Assembly: GCF_022919715.1 (NCBI RefSeq)
Contig: NZ_CP095042.1
Span: 3,596,001-3,660,000, forward strand
Length of the DNA: 64,000 bases
Reading direction: 5' to 3'
Source: Agromyces sp. H17E-10
GTDB lineage: Bacteria > Actinomycetota > Actinomycetes > Actinomycetales > Microbacteriaceae
In this document: positions 36,516 to 45,701 of the stretch, in pieces
How the letters are laid out: every line of letters starts with the position of its first letter
Numbering within the stretch: the first letter of the stretch is position 1
Translations under genes and position numbers: made by a program
The notes under the pieces: generated by a model
Told to the model about the DNA's origin: nothing
Database searches by the model: none
Seen by the model: the letters and a program-made list of their open reading frames with translations, nothing else

Positions 36516-38803
36516 CCGCCCCACGCCCCGAGCCGGGTGCCGGCGAGCCGATCGCGCCCGTCCCGCCCGGCAGTCTCACGCTCGACTCGAAACTCGCGGG
36601 CGTGCTCGGCGGGCGCACGGCGAAGGCGGTCGAGCGTGCGTTCGGCTACGCGACCGTCGGCGAGATGCTCGCGCACTACCCGCGTCGGTACGCGCTGCGC
36701 GGCGAACTGACCGCGCTCGCCTCGCTGCCGCTCGACGAGAACGTCACGATCGTGGCCGAGGTGCTCGAGGTGCGCGTGCGCGACATGCGACAGCGCCGGG
36801 GTTCGATCGTCGAGGCGAAGATCTCCGACGGCACCGGCGTGCTCACGCTCACGTTCTTCAACCAGCGCTGGCGCGAGAACGACCTGCGGCCGGGCCGACG
36901 CGGCATCTTCGCGGGCAAGGTGGGCGACTACAAGGGCAACCGCCAGCTCGCCCACCCCGACTACGAGCTCTTCGACGATCTCGCACCGGTCGCCGTCGGC
37001 GACGCGGCGGCCAAGCGCTGGGCCGAGTCGCCCATCCCGATCTACCCGGCGACGTCGACGATCGCGAGCTGGCAGCTCGCCAAGTCGATGGCGCTCCTGC
37101 TCGACGGGCTCGGCCCGGTCGACGACCCGCTGCCCGCGTCGGTGCGATCGGGGCGAGGGCTCCTCGGGCACTGCGACGCCCTCGAGCGCGTGCATCGTCC
37201 CGAGCACGAGTCCGAGTGGAAGGCCGCGCGCCGTACCCTCCGGTTCACCGAGGCGTTCGTGCTGCAGACCGCCCTCCTGCAGCGGCGCGCCGCACTCCGC
37301 TCGACCCGTGCCCTCGCGCGGCGTCCGGCGGCCGGTGGCCTGCTCGAGCGCTTCGACGCCGCGCTGCCGTTCTCGCTCACCGGCGACCAGCAGCTGGTGG
37401 GCGCCGAGATCGCGCACGACCTCGGCGAGCCCGTGCCGATGAACCGGCTCGTGCAGGGCGAGGTCGGCTCGGGCAAGACCCTCGTCGCCCTGCGGGCCAT
37501 GCTCGCCGTCGCCGACTCCGGCGGGCAGTCGGCGCTCCTCGCGCCGACCGAGGTGCTCGCTGCCCAGCACCTGCGTTCGATCGCGAAGATGCTCGGCCCC
37601 GAGCTCTCGGCCGAGCTGATCCCGACCCTCATCACGGGGCAGCTGCCCGCCGCCGAGCGCAAGAAGGCGCTGCTGCGGGCTGCCGCGGGCCAGTCGCGCC
37701 TCATCGTCGGCACGCACGCGCTCATCGGCGATCGCGTCTCGTTCGCCGACCTCGGACTCGTCGTCGTCGACGAGCAGCACCGCTTCGGCGTCGAGCAGCG
37801 CGAGGCCCTGCGCCAGAAGGGGGCCGAGCCGCCGCACGTGCTCGTGCTCACCGCCACGCCGATTCCGCGCACCGTGGCCATGACGGTCTTCGGCGACCTC
37901 GACGTGTCGACCATCGCCGAGCTGCCGGCCGGTCGCGCCGGCATCGAGTCGCAGGTCGTGCCGCTCGCGATCCGGCCGGCATGGCGGCCGCGGGTCTGGG
38001 AGCGTCTCGCCGAAGAGGTCGCGCTCGGTCGGCAGGGCTTCGTCGTGTGCCCCGCCATCGAGGCGCGCGTCGCCGAGGACGACGGCGAGACCGTCGACCT
38101 CGGGCCGGGCGAGGGCGGCCCGAGCGCCGCCCGCTCCGGCGCCGACGACGGCGACGCCGCGAACGGGCGCGAGCCGGCGGCATCCGCGCCGGTCGCCTCG
38201 GTCGAGACGGTGCTCGCCGAGCTGGCCGCGCACCCCGGGTTCGCCGAGCTGCGGGTCGCCCCCCTCCACGGCCGCATGAGCGCCGACGAGAAAGACCGGG
38301 TCATGCGGGCCTTCGCGGCCGGCGAGCTCGACGTGCTCGTCTCGACGACCGTGATCGAGGTCGGCGTCGACGTGCCCAACGCGAGCGTCATGGTCGTCGT
38401 CGACGCCGATCGGTTCGGCGTCTCGCAGCTGCATCAGCTGCGCGGGCGGGTCGGCCGGGGTTCGGTGCCCGGCCTCTGCCTGCTCGTGACGCAGGCGCCG
38501 CCCGGTTCGCTCGCACTGCAGCGCGTCGAGGCCGTCTCGGCGACCCTCGACGGGTTCGAGCTCGCCCGGGTCGACCTCGAGCTCCGGCGCGAGGGCGACG
38601 TGCTCGGGGCCTCGCAGTCGGGCGGCCGGTCGTCGCTCAAGCTGCTGCGGGTGGTGCGCGACGGCGACGTCATCGCCGACGCACGAGCCGAGGCCGAGCA
38701 GCTGCTCGAGACCGACCCCGAGCTCGCCGACCACCGCGCGCTCGCCGCCGCCGTGCACCGGCGGCTCGACGACGAGGCGAGCGGATACCTGAGCAAGGGC
38801 TGA
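36512..38803 (+). CDS. recG: ATP-dependent DNA helicase RecG
   Basis: RecG remodels stalled forks and branch-migrates Holliday junctions. The 763-residue protein has an N-terminal wedge/OB region (about 60-150), Walker A EVGSGKT near 317-323, DEQH at 420-423, TATPIPRT, and later helicase motifs including STTVIEVGVDVPNA and the QLRGRVGRG motif. A low-complexity Asp/Gly/Ala insertion of about 40 residues sits in the C-terminal helicase lobe, a common variation in high-GC species. It is coupled to the TPR gene upstream. Confidence 0.96.
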   Translation: MTAPRPEPGAGEPIAPVPPGSLTLDSKLAGVLGGRTAKAVERAFGYATVGEMLAHYPRRYALRGELTALASLPLDENVTIVAEVLEVRVRDMRQRRGSIVEAKISDGTGVLTLTFFNQRWRENDLRPGRRGIFAGKVGDYKGNRQLAHPDYELFDDLAPVAVGDAAAKRWAESPIPIYPATSTIASWQLAKSMALLLDGLGPVDDPLPASVRSGRGLLGHCDALERVHRPEHESEWKAARRTLRFTEAFVLQTALLQRRAALRSTRALARRPAAGGLLERFDAALPFSLTGDQQLVGAEIAHDLGEPVPMNRLVQGEVGSGKTLVALRAMLAVADSGGQSALLAPTEVLAAQHLRSIAKMLGPELSAELIPTLITGQLPAAERKKALLRAAAGQSRLIVGTHALIGDRVSFADLGLVVVDEQHRFGVEQREALRQKGAEPPHVLVLTATPIPRTVAMTVFGDLDVSTIAELPAGRAGIESQVVPLAIRPAWRPRVWERLAEEVALGRQGFVVCPAIEARVAEDDGETVDLGPGEGGPSAARSGADDGDAANGREPAASAPVASVETVLAELAAHPGFAELRVAPLHGRMSADEKDRVMRAFAAGELDVLVSTTVIEVGVDVPNASVMVVVDADRFGVSQLHQLRGRVGRGSVPGLCLLVTQAPPGSLALQRVEAVSATLDGFELARVDLELRREGDVLGASQSGGRSSLKLLRVVRDGDVIADARAEAEQLLETDPELADHRALAAAVHRRLDDEASGYLSKG

Positions 38804-38841
38804 GACTCTCGACCGGGCGCCGCGGCGCACCGCGGAGACAC

Positions 38842-38847
38842 TACGCT
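38842..38847 (+). promoter_or_regulatory. -10 box TACGCT, leaderless coaD
   Basis: TACGCT ends 7 bases before ATG 38855. This favours that ATG over the in-frame GTG at 38849, which is only 1 base away from the box. Confidence 0.55.
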
Positions 38848-38854
38848 GGTGCGT

Positions 38855-39346
38855 ATGCAGCGGATCGCCGTCGTTCCCGGATCGTTCGACCCCGTCACGC
38901 GCGGCCACCTCGACGTGATCGCGCGGGCCGCGGGCCTCTACGACGAACTGCACGTCGTCGTCGTGCACAACCCCGACAAGTCGGCGCTGCTGCCGATCGC
39001 ACAGCGCGTCGCGCTCATCGAACGCTCGATCGAGGACGCCGGCATCGAGGGTCGCATCGTCGTCGCATCCTGGAGCATGGGGCTGCTCGTCGACTACTGC
39101 ACCGACGTCGGCGCGACGGTGCTCGTGAAGGGCATCCGCTCGCAGGTCGACGTGGCCTACGAGACGCCCATGGCGATCGTCAACCGCCATCTCGCCGGCG
39201 TCGAGACGGTCTTCCTCCTGCCCGACCCGGCGAACGCCCACGTGTCGAGCTCGCTCGTGCGGCAGGTCGCGTCGCTCGGCGGCGATGTCGCCCCCTACGT
39301 GCCGACCGTCGTCGCCGACTACCTCGAGACGGCGATGACGCCATGA
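38855..39346 (+). CDS. coaD: Phosphopantetheine adenylyltransferase
   Basis: CoaD adenylylates 4'-phosphopantetheine, the penultimate step of coenzyme A synthesis. The 163-residue protein begins [22 protein letters not shown], with the nucleotidyltransferase TxGH motif, and ends with the [15 protein letters not shown] region. The length matches the family. The stop overlaps the third moxR by four bases (ATGA). Confidence 0.95.
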   Translation: MQRIAVVPGSFDPVTRGHLDVIARAAGLYDELHVVVVHNPDKSALLPIAQRVALIERSIEDAGIEGRIVVASWSMGLLVDYCTDVGATVLVKGIRSQVDVAYETPMAIVNRHLAGVETVFLLPDPANAHVSSSLVRQVASLGGDVAPYVPTVVADYLETAMTP

Positions 39347-40371
39347 GCGAGGCGGTGGCGGTGTCGGGCGAGCCGGGTGCCACCGGTCGCGAGATCATGG
39401 GCATCGACGAGGTCGGCGCGCTCGCGGCGGGCATCGTCGCCAACGTCGAGACCGTCATCGCCGGCAAGCGCGACGCCGTCACCGCCGCGCTCACGGTGCT
39501 GCTCGCCGAAGGGCATCTGCTCATCGAAGACGTGCCGGGCGTCGGCAAGACCATGCTCGCCAAGGCGCTCGCCCGTTCGGTCGACGCGACGATCAACCGC
39601 ATCCAGTTCACGCCCGACCTGCTGCCGAGCGACGTGACCGGCGTGTCGGTCTTCGACCAGTCGAGCCGCCGGTTCGAGTTCAAGCGCGGCCCCGTGTTCG
39701 CGAACCTCGTCATCGGCGACGAGATCAACCGGGCGAGCCCGAAGACGCAGTCGGCCCTGCTCGAGTGCATGGAGGAGCGCCAAGTCACCGCCGACGGCAC
39801 GACCTACCGGCTCGATGCGCCGTTCACCGTCGTCGCGACGCAGAACCCGGTCGAGATGGAGGGCACGTACCCGCTGCCCGAGGCGCAGCGCGACCGGTTC
39901 ATGGCGCGCATCTCGATGGGGTACCCGGCTTCCGCCGACGAGCTCGCGATGCTCGCGACGCGCGAGACGTCGAGCCCGCTCGACGGACTCGCCCCCGTCG
40001 TCTCGCTGCACGAGTTGCGGTCGATGATCGAGGCGGTGCAGCACGTCTTCACCTCGCAGCCGGTGAAGGAGTACGCGGTCGACCTGGCGCGCGCCACTCG
40101 CGACGACCGGCAGCTCCGGCTCGGCGCGAGCCCGCGGGCGACCCTGCAGCTCATCCGCGCGGCGAAGGCCCACGCCGCCATGCACGGCCGCGACTTCGTG
40201 CTGCCCGACGACGTCGATGCGCTCGCCGTGCCGGTGCTCGCGCACCGGCTCGTGCCGACGAGCCGTGCGCTGGGCGCGCACGACCGCGACGCCGGTCCGC
40301 TCATCGACGCCATCGTCCGACGCATCGTGGGGGAGACGCCGGTTCCGGTCGGCAGCGCGCGAAGGAACTGA
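39343..40371 (+). CDS. MoxR-family AAA+ ATPase, third paralogue
   Basis: This 342-residue MoxR protein has Walker [13 protein letters not shown] near 66-77, Walker [13 protein letters not shown] and a conserved [13 protein letters not shown] segment. It is clearly a paralogue of the two module copies, but it has ordinary high-GC codon use and lower identity. It starts the third moxR-DUF58-transglutaminase set and overlaps coaD by four bases. It probably represents the ancestral, widely conserved actinobacterial set. Confidence 0.93.
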   Translation: MSEAVAVSGEPGATGREIMGIDEVGALAAGIVANVETVIAGKRDAVTAALTVLLAEGHLLIEDVPGVGKTMLAKALARSVDATINRIQFTPDLLPSDVTGVSVFDQSSRRFEFKRGPVFANLVIGDEINRASPKTQSALLECMEERQVTADGTTYRLDAPFTVVATQNPVEMEGTYPLPEAQRDRFMARISMGYPASADELAMLATRETSSPLDGLAPVVSLHELRSMIEAVQHVFTSQPVKEYAVDLARATRDDRQLRLGASPRATLQLIRAAKAHAAMHGRDFVLPDDVDALAVPVLAHRLVPTSRALGAHDRDAGPLIDAIVRRIVGETPVPVGSARRN

Positions 40372-40372
40372 G

Positions 40373-41737
40373 ATGAAGCGCCCGCGCCTCCTCCGATCGA
40401 CCGCATGGCCGCGGCTGACGAGGCGCGGTGGCGCCCTCATCGTCGTCGGGGTGGTGCTACTCGCCGTCTCGCTGTGGTTCGACCTGCGCGACATCATGCT
40501 GCTCGCCTTCGTCGGCATCGCGATGCCCGCCGTGGCAGCGCTCTTCGTCGCGCTGCGGGCACCGAGACTCGCGGTCACCCGCACCTTCACACCTCCCGTC
40601 GTCAGCGCGGGCTCCGGGGCGAGCGTCGCGATCACGGTGCGCAATCGCTCCCGACGCACCTTCGACGGGGCGCACTGGCGCGACCGGGTTCCCGAGGGGC
40701 TCGACGCGCCGCCCGAGGCGGTGCTGCCGGCGATCGGCCCGTACGAGGCGGTGCTGCCGTCGGGCGACGACACGGTCCGACTCGAGTACCGGCTGCGGCT
40801 CCCGCGGCGCGGCGTCTACGGCATCGGACCGCTGCGCGTCGGCGTCTTCGACCCGTTCGCCCTCGCCCGCTTCGACCGGGACGCCGGCACCCGCCACGAC
40901 GTCGTAGTCACGCCACGGGTCACGCCGCTCGAGCGCGCGCTCGGGTCGGCGGCGAGCGTCGACGGCGTGCTCCACGGGCTGCAGCGCCGCACGCATCCCA
41001 ACTCCGATGAGCTCATCGCGCGCGAGTACCGCTACGGCGATCCGATGCGCCGCGTCAACTGGGCGGCCACGGCTCGCCGGGGCGAGCTCATGGTTCGCGA
41101 GGAGGAGCAGCGGGGCGACCCAGAGGTGCGCATCCTCATCGACACGACGCTCGCCGCTCGCCCGCGCACCGGCGCGTTCGCCCACGCGGCACCCGACCAG
41201 GGGCATGCGGGCTTCGAGCTCGGCGTGGAGGTCGTCGCCTCGATCGGCGTGCACCTGCTCGAACGCGGGTTCCGAGTCCGCTGCGATCCGGTGGCCGACC
41301 CTGGTCGCGGTTCGCTCGCGAGCGGCACCGCGTCGGGGCCCTATCGCATGCCGGGCGGCGATCGGATGCTGCTCGAGGACCTCGCCCGGCTCGAGGTCGC
41401 GCGCCGAGACGACGCAGCATCCCGGATGCCGCGAAACGAGCGCGTCGGCGGGGAGGTCCGCGCGCGGGAGGCGCGGATGCCGGGCTTCGCCGTGCTCGTC
41501 GAACCCGACGAACGCGACGCCGCGACCCTGGTGGCGCTCCGCCAGACGATCGAGCCGGCGATCGCATTCGTCGCGGAGACCGTGACCCACCGCGTCGTCG
41601 AAGCCCTCGAGGAGGCCGACTGGCGCGTCGTTCGGGTGCGCCGACCCGCCGCGATCGGTGACGCCTGGTCGGGCATCGCCGTCCGAGCCGAGCACGGCGT
41701 GCAGGCGGAGGAGGCCGGGCGCGATGCATCCCGATGA
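40373..41737 (+). CDS. DUF58 membrane protein, third paralogue
   Basis: This 454-residue protein has two membrane helices close to the N-terminus (about 20-60) and the DUF58 signature YRYGDPMRRVNWAATARRGELMVREEE near 216-242. It lacks the long Pro/Ala N-terminal segment of the module copies. It begins one base after the moxR stop, with GAAGGA upstream, and overlaps the transglutaminase gene by 14 bases. A MoxR partner role is expected from family knowledge. Confidence 0.9.
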   Translation: MKRPRLLRSTAWPRLTRRGGALIVVGVVLLAVSLWFDLRDIMLLAFVGIAMPAVAALFVALRAPRLAVTRTFTPPVVSAGSGASVAITVRNRSRRTFDGAHWRDRVPEGLDAPPEAVLPAIGPYEAVLPSGDDTVRLEYRLRLPRRGVYGIGPLRVGVFDPFALARFDRDAGTRHDVVVTPRVTPLERALGSAASVDGVLHGLQRRTHPNSDELIAREYRYGDPMRRVNWAATARRGELMVREEEQRGDPEVRILIDTTLAARPRTGAFAHAAPDQGHAGFELGVEVVASIGVHLLERGFRVRCDPVADPGRGSLASGTASGPYRMPGGDRMLLEDLARLEVARRDDAASRMPRNERVGGEVRAREARMPGFAVLVEPDERDAATLVALRQTIEPAIAFVAETVTHRVVEALEEADWRVVRVRRPAAIGDAWSGIAVRAEHGVQAEEAGRDASR

Positions 41738-44054
41738 CCGCCCCCTCAGCCGGCCGCAGCGACTCGCACTCACCGCGGCGTCGTTCCTCTTGGTCGCCGT
41801 CGCCGCGATGGCGCTCGGCCCGCTCATCTCGGGCAGCGCGTGGTGGTGGCTGTGCGCGTTCGTCGCGGCGGTCACGCTGTTCGGCGGCGCGGGGCTGCGT
41901 GCGCTGCGGGTGCCCGGAGGGCTCGTGCCGTTCGGCGAGCTCGTCATCCTGCTGCTCCTGCTCACCATGGTGTTCGGCGGATCGACGAGCTTCGCGCTGA
42001 TCGTGCCGACCGTCGACACGTTCCCCCTGTTCGGCGACCTCTTCGAGGGGGCGCAGCGCACGATCCAACAACAGGCGGTGCCGGCGATCGCCGTGCCCGC
42101 CCTCGCGTTCATGCTCGCGCTCGGCGTCGGCGTGCTCGCGGTCTGCGTCGACGTGCTCGTGCAGACGGTGCGCATGCCGGCGCTCGCCGCGGCTCCGGCT
42201 CTCGTGCCGATCCTCATCCCCGGGTTCATCATCGAGTCCGGCACCGAACTGCCGGCACTCGTCTTCTCCGCGGCGGCGTACCTCCTGCTGCTGCGGGTCG
42301 ACGTGCGGGTGCGACGTCGCGCGAACCTCGCCGCGCGCGCCGACGACGATCGGGCTGCCACCGTCGTTCCGCCGGCGCGCACGCCGGTCGCCTCGGGGCT
42401 CATGACGACACTCGGACTGACGGCGGCCGGCATCCTCGTCGCGGCCGTCCTCGCCGCGTCGACGCCCAGCATCTCGACGAGCCTCCTGCTCGGCACTGGT
42501 TCGCAGGGCACGATCTTCGGCCGCGGCGTGACGCCGTTCATCGACCTGGGGCGTGATCTGCGTCGGCCCGAGCCGCGGCCGGCGTTCCACTACTTCGCGC
42601 GCGACAACGACCGGCCGTACTTCACCCTCCTCACCCTCGACAAGTTCGAGGGGGCCTCGTGGGGCGTCACCGAGTCGCCGGTCGATGCCGACAACACGGT
42701 CGACGAACTGCCCCTGCCCGATGGGCTCGACGACGGGGTCGACGTCGCCGAGCACCCCATCGAGATCGTCGTCGACGAGGTGCGCACGACCTGGCTGCCG
42801 CTGCCGTACCCCACCCGCAGCGTCGAGGGCCTGAACGGGTCGTGGTTCTGGGATCCGGGCTCGCTCACGGTGCGGAGCGTCGACTCCGACACCGGCGGTC
42901 AGCGCTATCGGGCGACGTGGCTCGAGCGCGAGCCCACCGTCGCGCAGCTCCGCGCCGCCGGACCGGTGCGCGGCCAGGGCTTCGAGCGCTACCTCGAACT
43001 GCCCGACGACGTGCCGCCCGTGATCGCCGAGACGGCGGCCGAGGTGGTGGGATCGGCCGAGACCCCGTACGACGCCGCCGTCGCCATCCAGTCGTACCTG
43101 CGGTCGGACGACTTCGAGTACTCGACCGAGGCCCCCGTCGAAGAGGGTTATGACGGCGGTGGGTTCGAGGTGATCGCGAAGTTCCTCGAGCAGAAGTCGG
43201 GTTACTGCGTGCACTTCGCGTCGACGATGGCGGTGCTCGCGCGCGAGGTGGGCATCCCGTCGCGCATCTCGGTCGGGTACACGCAGGGCTCTGCGACGCA
43301 GGAGCGCGTGGGCGGTGTGCAGCGGGTCGAGGTCGACTCGCACGACCTGCACGCCTGGCCCGAGCTCTACTTCGAAGGCGTGGGCTGGGTGCCGTTCGAG
43401 CCGACGCCGGGCCGGGGCAGCGTGCCGGCCTACAGCCGACCCGGCGCCGACGACGGCGCGCAGACGCCGACGGCGACGCCCGGTGCCTCGAGCGCGCCCC
43501 CGAGCGGCCGCCCCGAGCGCGACCCCGACCGCGGCCTCGGCGCCCCCACGGGCGGGTCGTCCGGTGGCGGCGGTTGGTGGTTCGGCGGCGGTCTCATCGT
43601 GCTCATCGCGGCCGCGGTGCTGTGCGCCCCGGCGGCGTCGCGCGCGGCCCAGCGGGCGGCGCGGGTGCGGCGCATCCACCGCGGTGAACGGCCGGCGGAT
43701 GCCGCATGGGAGGAGCTCCTCGCAAGCGCCCGCGACCTCGGGGTGCGAGTCGAGGCGAACGCGACGCCGCGTGCTGCGGCTGCCCAGCTCGCCGATCGGC
43801 CGGGCTTCGGACCGCCCGCCGCGGCCGCCGCCCTCGTGGCACTCCGCAACGCCGTCGAGCACGAGCGCTTCGGACCCGCGCGACACGCCGACGAGGCATC
43901 CGCAGATCGCCTGCTCACCGCCCTGTCGACGGCCCGGGCCGCGCTCGCGGTCGGCGAGCCCATCGCCGAGCGGTATCGCGCCGTGCTCGTGCCGCGCTCG
44001 CTCCTCGACCGGGTGCGCCCGTCGTTCGGCGAACGTCCGGCCGCCGGCGCGTAG
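41724..44054 (+). CDS. Transglutaminase-like membrane protein with intact catalytic residues
   Basis: This 776-residue TgpA-like protein has multiple N-terminal membrane helices (about 15-265), an extracytoplasmic transglutaminase domain (about 420-560), a Pro/Thr/Gly linker, one more helix near 628-648 and a cytoplasmic tail. The triad positions are filled: C495 in GYCVHFAST, H543 in HDLHAWPEL and E559 in FEPTP. It may therefore be an active thiol enzyme, unlike the two module paralogues. It overlaps the DUF58 gene by 14 bases. Substrates are unknown. Confidence 0.9.
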   Translation: MHPDDRPLSRPQRLALTAASFLLVAVAAMALGPLISGSAWWWLCAFVAAVTLFGGAGLRALRVPGGLVPFGELVILLLLLTMVFGGSTSFALIVPTVDTFPLFGDLFEGAQRTIQQQAVPAIAVPALAFMLALGVGVLAVCVDVLVQTVRMPALAAAPALVPILIPGFIIESGTELPALVFSAAAYLLLLRVDVRVRRRANLAARADDDRAATVVPPARTPVASGLMTTLGLTAAGILVAAVLAASTPSISTSLLLGTGSQGTIFGRGVTPFIDLGRDLRRPEPRPAFHYFARDNDRPYFTLLTLDKFEGASWGVTESPVDADNTVDELPLPDGLDDGVDVAEHPIEIVVDEVRTTWLPLPYPTRSVEGLNGSWFWDPGSLTVRSVDSDTGGQRYRATWLEREPTVAQLRAAGPVRGQGFERYLELPDDVPPVIAETAAEVVGSAETPYDAAVAIQSYLRSDDFEYSTEAPVEEGYDGGGFEVIAKFLEQKSGYCVHFASTMAVLAREVGIPSRISVGYTQGSATQERVGGVQRVEVDSHDLHAWPELYFEGVGWVPFEPTPGRGSVPAYSRPGADDGAQTPTATPGASSAPPSGRPERDPDRGLGAPTGGSSGGGGWWFGGGLIVLIAAAVLCAPAASRAAQRAARVRRIHRGERPADAAWEELLASARDLGVRVEANATPRAAAAQLADRPGFGPPAAAAALVALRNAVEHERFGPARHADEASADRLLTALSTARAALAVGEPIAERYRAVLVPRSLLDRVRPSFGERPAAGA

Positions 44055-44057
44055 AAT
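44052..44057 (+). promoter_or_regulatory. -10 box TAGAAT, start of the DUF177-rpmF operon
   Basis: TAGAAT includes the stop codon of the upstream gene and ends 8 bases before the GTG at 44066. Confidence 0.55.
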
Positions 44058-44065
44058 CGTCGATC

Positions 44066-44635
44066 GTGGTCATCAAGCACTCCCCGTTCAGCGTGAACGT
44101 GCGCGATCTCGTCAACCGTCCGGGCGAGATGCGCGAACAGCTCATCACCGTGCCCGCGCCCGAGCAGCTCGGCGAGGGCCTCGTCTCCGTCGCGGCGGGT
44201 TCGGAGCTCGATCTCGACCTCCGGCTCGAGTCGGTGCACGAGGGAATCCTCGTCACCGCCGAGGTCGACGCGACCGCCGAGGGCGAGTGCGGTCGGTGCC
44301 TCACCGACATCGCACTGCCCGTCCGAGTCGAGTTCCAAGAACTCTTCGGGTATCATGGCGGGGAAGCAATCGAGTATGAGGTTCAAGACGACCACGTGGA
44401 TCTTGAACCACTCATCCGAGATGCGGTGGTGCTGGCACTGCCGTTCCAGCCGGTGTGCCGACCGGATTGCCCAGGTCTCGACCCAGAGACGGGGCTCCGA
44501 CTGGCCGATCATCCGGAACTCGTCACCCCTGAGCACAGCGATCCTCGCTGGGCCGCGCTCGCGGGGTTCCAGGCTTCCGAAGACAACGGTCCGGATGCGT
44601 CGTCCGGCGCCGATCAGCAGAGAGAAGAGAGATAG
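44066..44635 (+). CDS. DUF177 (YceD) family protein
   Basis: This 189-residue protein belongs to the YceD/DUF177 family, which lies next to rpmF across bacteria; in plants a member takes part in 23S rRNA processing. It has the paired cysteine motifs typical of actinobacterial members, ECGRCL near 75 and VCRPDCPG near 130-137. The GTG start is close to a -10 box, so it may be leaderless. The stop is just before rpmF, with which it should be co-transcribed. Confidence 0.88.
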   Translation: MVIKHSPFSVNVRDLVNRPGEMREQLITVPAPEQLGEGLVSVAAGSELDLDLRLESVHEGILVTAEVDATAEGECGRCLTDIALPVRVEFQELFGYHGGEAIEYEVQDDHVDLEPLIRDAVVLALPFQPVCRPDCPGLDPETGLRLADHPELVTPEHSDPRWAALAGFQASEDNGPDASSGADQQREER

Positions 44636-44637
44636 TC

Positions 44638-44841
44638 ATGGCTGTTCCCAAGCGGAAGAAGTCACGCGCCAACATCCACGCGCGCCGTTCGCAGTGGAAG
44701 GCCGAGGTCCCCACGCTCGTCAAGACCGTCGAGAACGGCAAGGTCACCTACAGCCTCCCGCACCGCGCGAAGGTCGTCGAGGACTCGGCGGGCACCCCGC
44801 TCTTCCTCGAGTACAAGGGCCGCAAGGTCGCCGACGTCTAG
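44638..44841 (+). CDS. rpmF: 50S ribosomal protein L32
   Basis: This 67-residue L32 begins MAVPKRKKSRANIHARRSQW, the family start. It has no cysteines, so it is the zinc-independent type. GAGAAGAGAG upstream serves as the ribosome site, and the gene sits in the usual DUF177-rpmF-rnc order. Confidence 0.96.
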   Translation: MAVPKRKKSRANIHARRSQWKAEVPTLVKTVENGKVTYSLPHRAKVVEDSAGTPLFLEYKGRKVADV

Positions 44842-44869
44842 TCGGCCACAGACGCACCGACGACCGGTC

Positions 44870-45583
44870 GTGACGCGAACGGAACGCAGGGCCAGCGACG
44901 AACGCACGCTCGACGAACTGCAGCAGACGCTGCAGGTCGAGATCGATCCCGCGCTCCTGCTCCTCGCGCTCACGCACCGGTCGTTCGCGTACGAGAACGG
45001 CGGCATCCCGACCAACGAGCGCCTCGAGTTCCTCGGCGACTCGATCCTCGGTCAGGCCGTCACCGTCAAACTGTTCCGCGACAACCCCGACCTCGACGAG
45101 GGCGAGCTCGCGAAGCGGCGTGCCAGCCTCGTCTCGAGTGTCGCGCTCGCGGAGGTGGGTCGTGCGATCGGCGTCGGCCGGTACATCCGGCTGGGCCGCG
45201 GCGAGACGCTCACGGGCGGCGCCGACAAGCCGTCGATCCTCGCAGACACGGTCGAGGCGATCATCGGCGCGGTGTACCTCGACGCCGGCGGCGAGGTTGC
45301 GACCGATCTCGTGCTGCGTCTGGTCACGCCCCTCATGCAGGATCCCGAGCGTTTCGGCGCCGCGATGGACCCGAAGACGAGCCTGCAGGAGATCGCAGCA
45401 CGTCGCAGCGCACCGGCGCCGTCCTATTCGGTGGCCGAATCCGGCCCCGACCACAACAAGCACTTCGTCGCGACCGTGACGGTCGGCGACCTCGTCGAGG
45501 CGTCTGGCGAGGGCTCGAGCAAGAAGCAGGCCGAGATGGCCGCCGCGCTCGAGGCCTGGACCCTGCTCAACGCCGCGGGCTGA
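44870..45583 (+). CDS. rnc: Ribonuclease III
   Basis: RNase III cleaves double-stranded RNA in rRNA maturation. The 237-residue protein has the catalytic signature NERLEFLGDSILG near residues 46-58, a second acidic site near ADTVEAIIGAVYLDAG, and a C-terminal dsRNA-binding domain (about 160-232). The start is GTG, 28 bases after rpmF. mutM, its usual neighbour, is displaced 2.9 kb downstream by a surface-protein gene. Confidence 0.95.
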   Translation: MTRTERRASDERTLDELQQTLQVEIDPALLLLALTHRSFAYENGGIPTNERLEFLGDSILGQAVTVKLFRDNPDLDEGELAKRRASLVSSVALAEVGRAIGVGRYIRLGRGETLTGGADKPSILADTVEAIIGAVYLDAGGEVATDLVLRLVTPLMQDPERFGAAMDPKTSLQEIAARRSAPAPSYSVAESGPDHNKHFVATVTVGDLVEASGEGSSKKQAEMAAALEAWTLLNAAG

Positions 45584-45663
45584 CCGGCAACCGGCACGGC
45601 GCACCCGCCGACGTCCCCCGAAGTGGGGCAGCCGATTCGCTCGGGAGGAAGCACGACGCTCAA

Positions 45664-45669
45664 TAGGCT
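45664..45669 (+). promoter_or_regulatory. -10 box TAGGCT before the repeat surface protein
   Basis: TAGGCT lies 32 bases before the GTG at 45702, leaving a short leader with an ACGGAG ribosome site. A CCCC-N5-GGGG inverted repeat (45615-45627) lies upstream; its role is unclear. Confidence 0.5.
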
Positions 45670-45701
45670 GAGCGCACCCTGCCGACCCGAACGGAGTCAT
45701 C

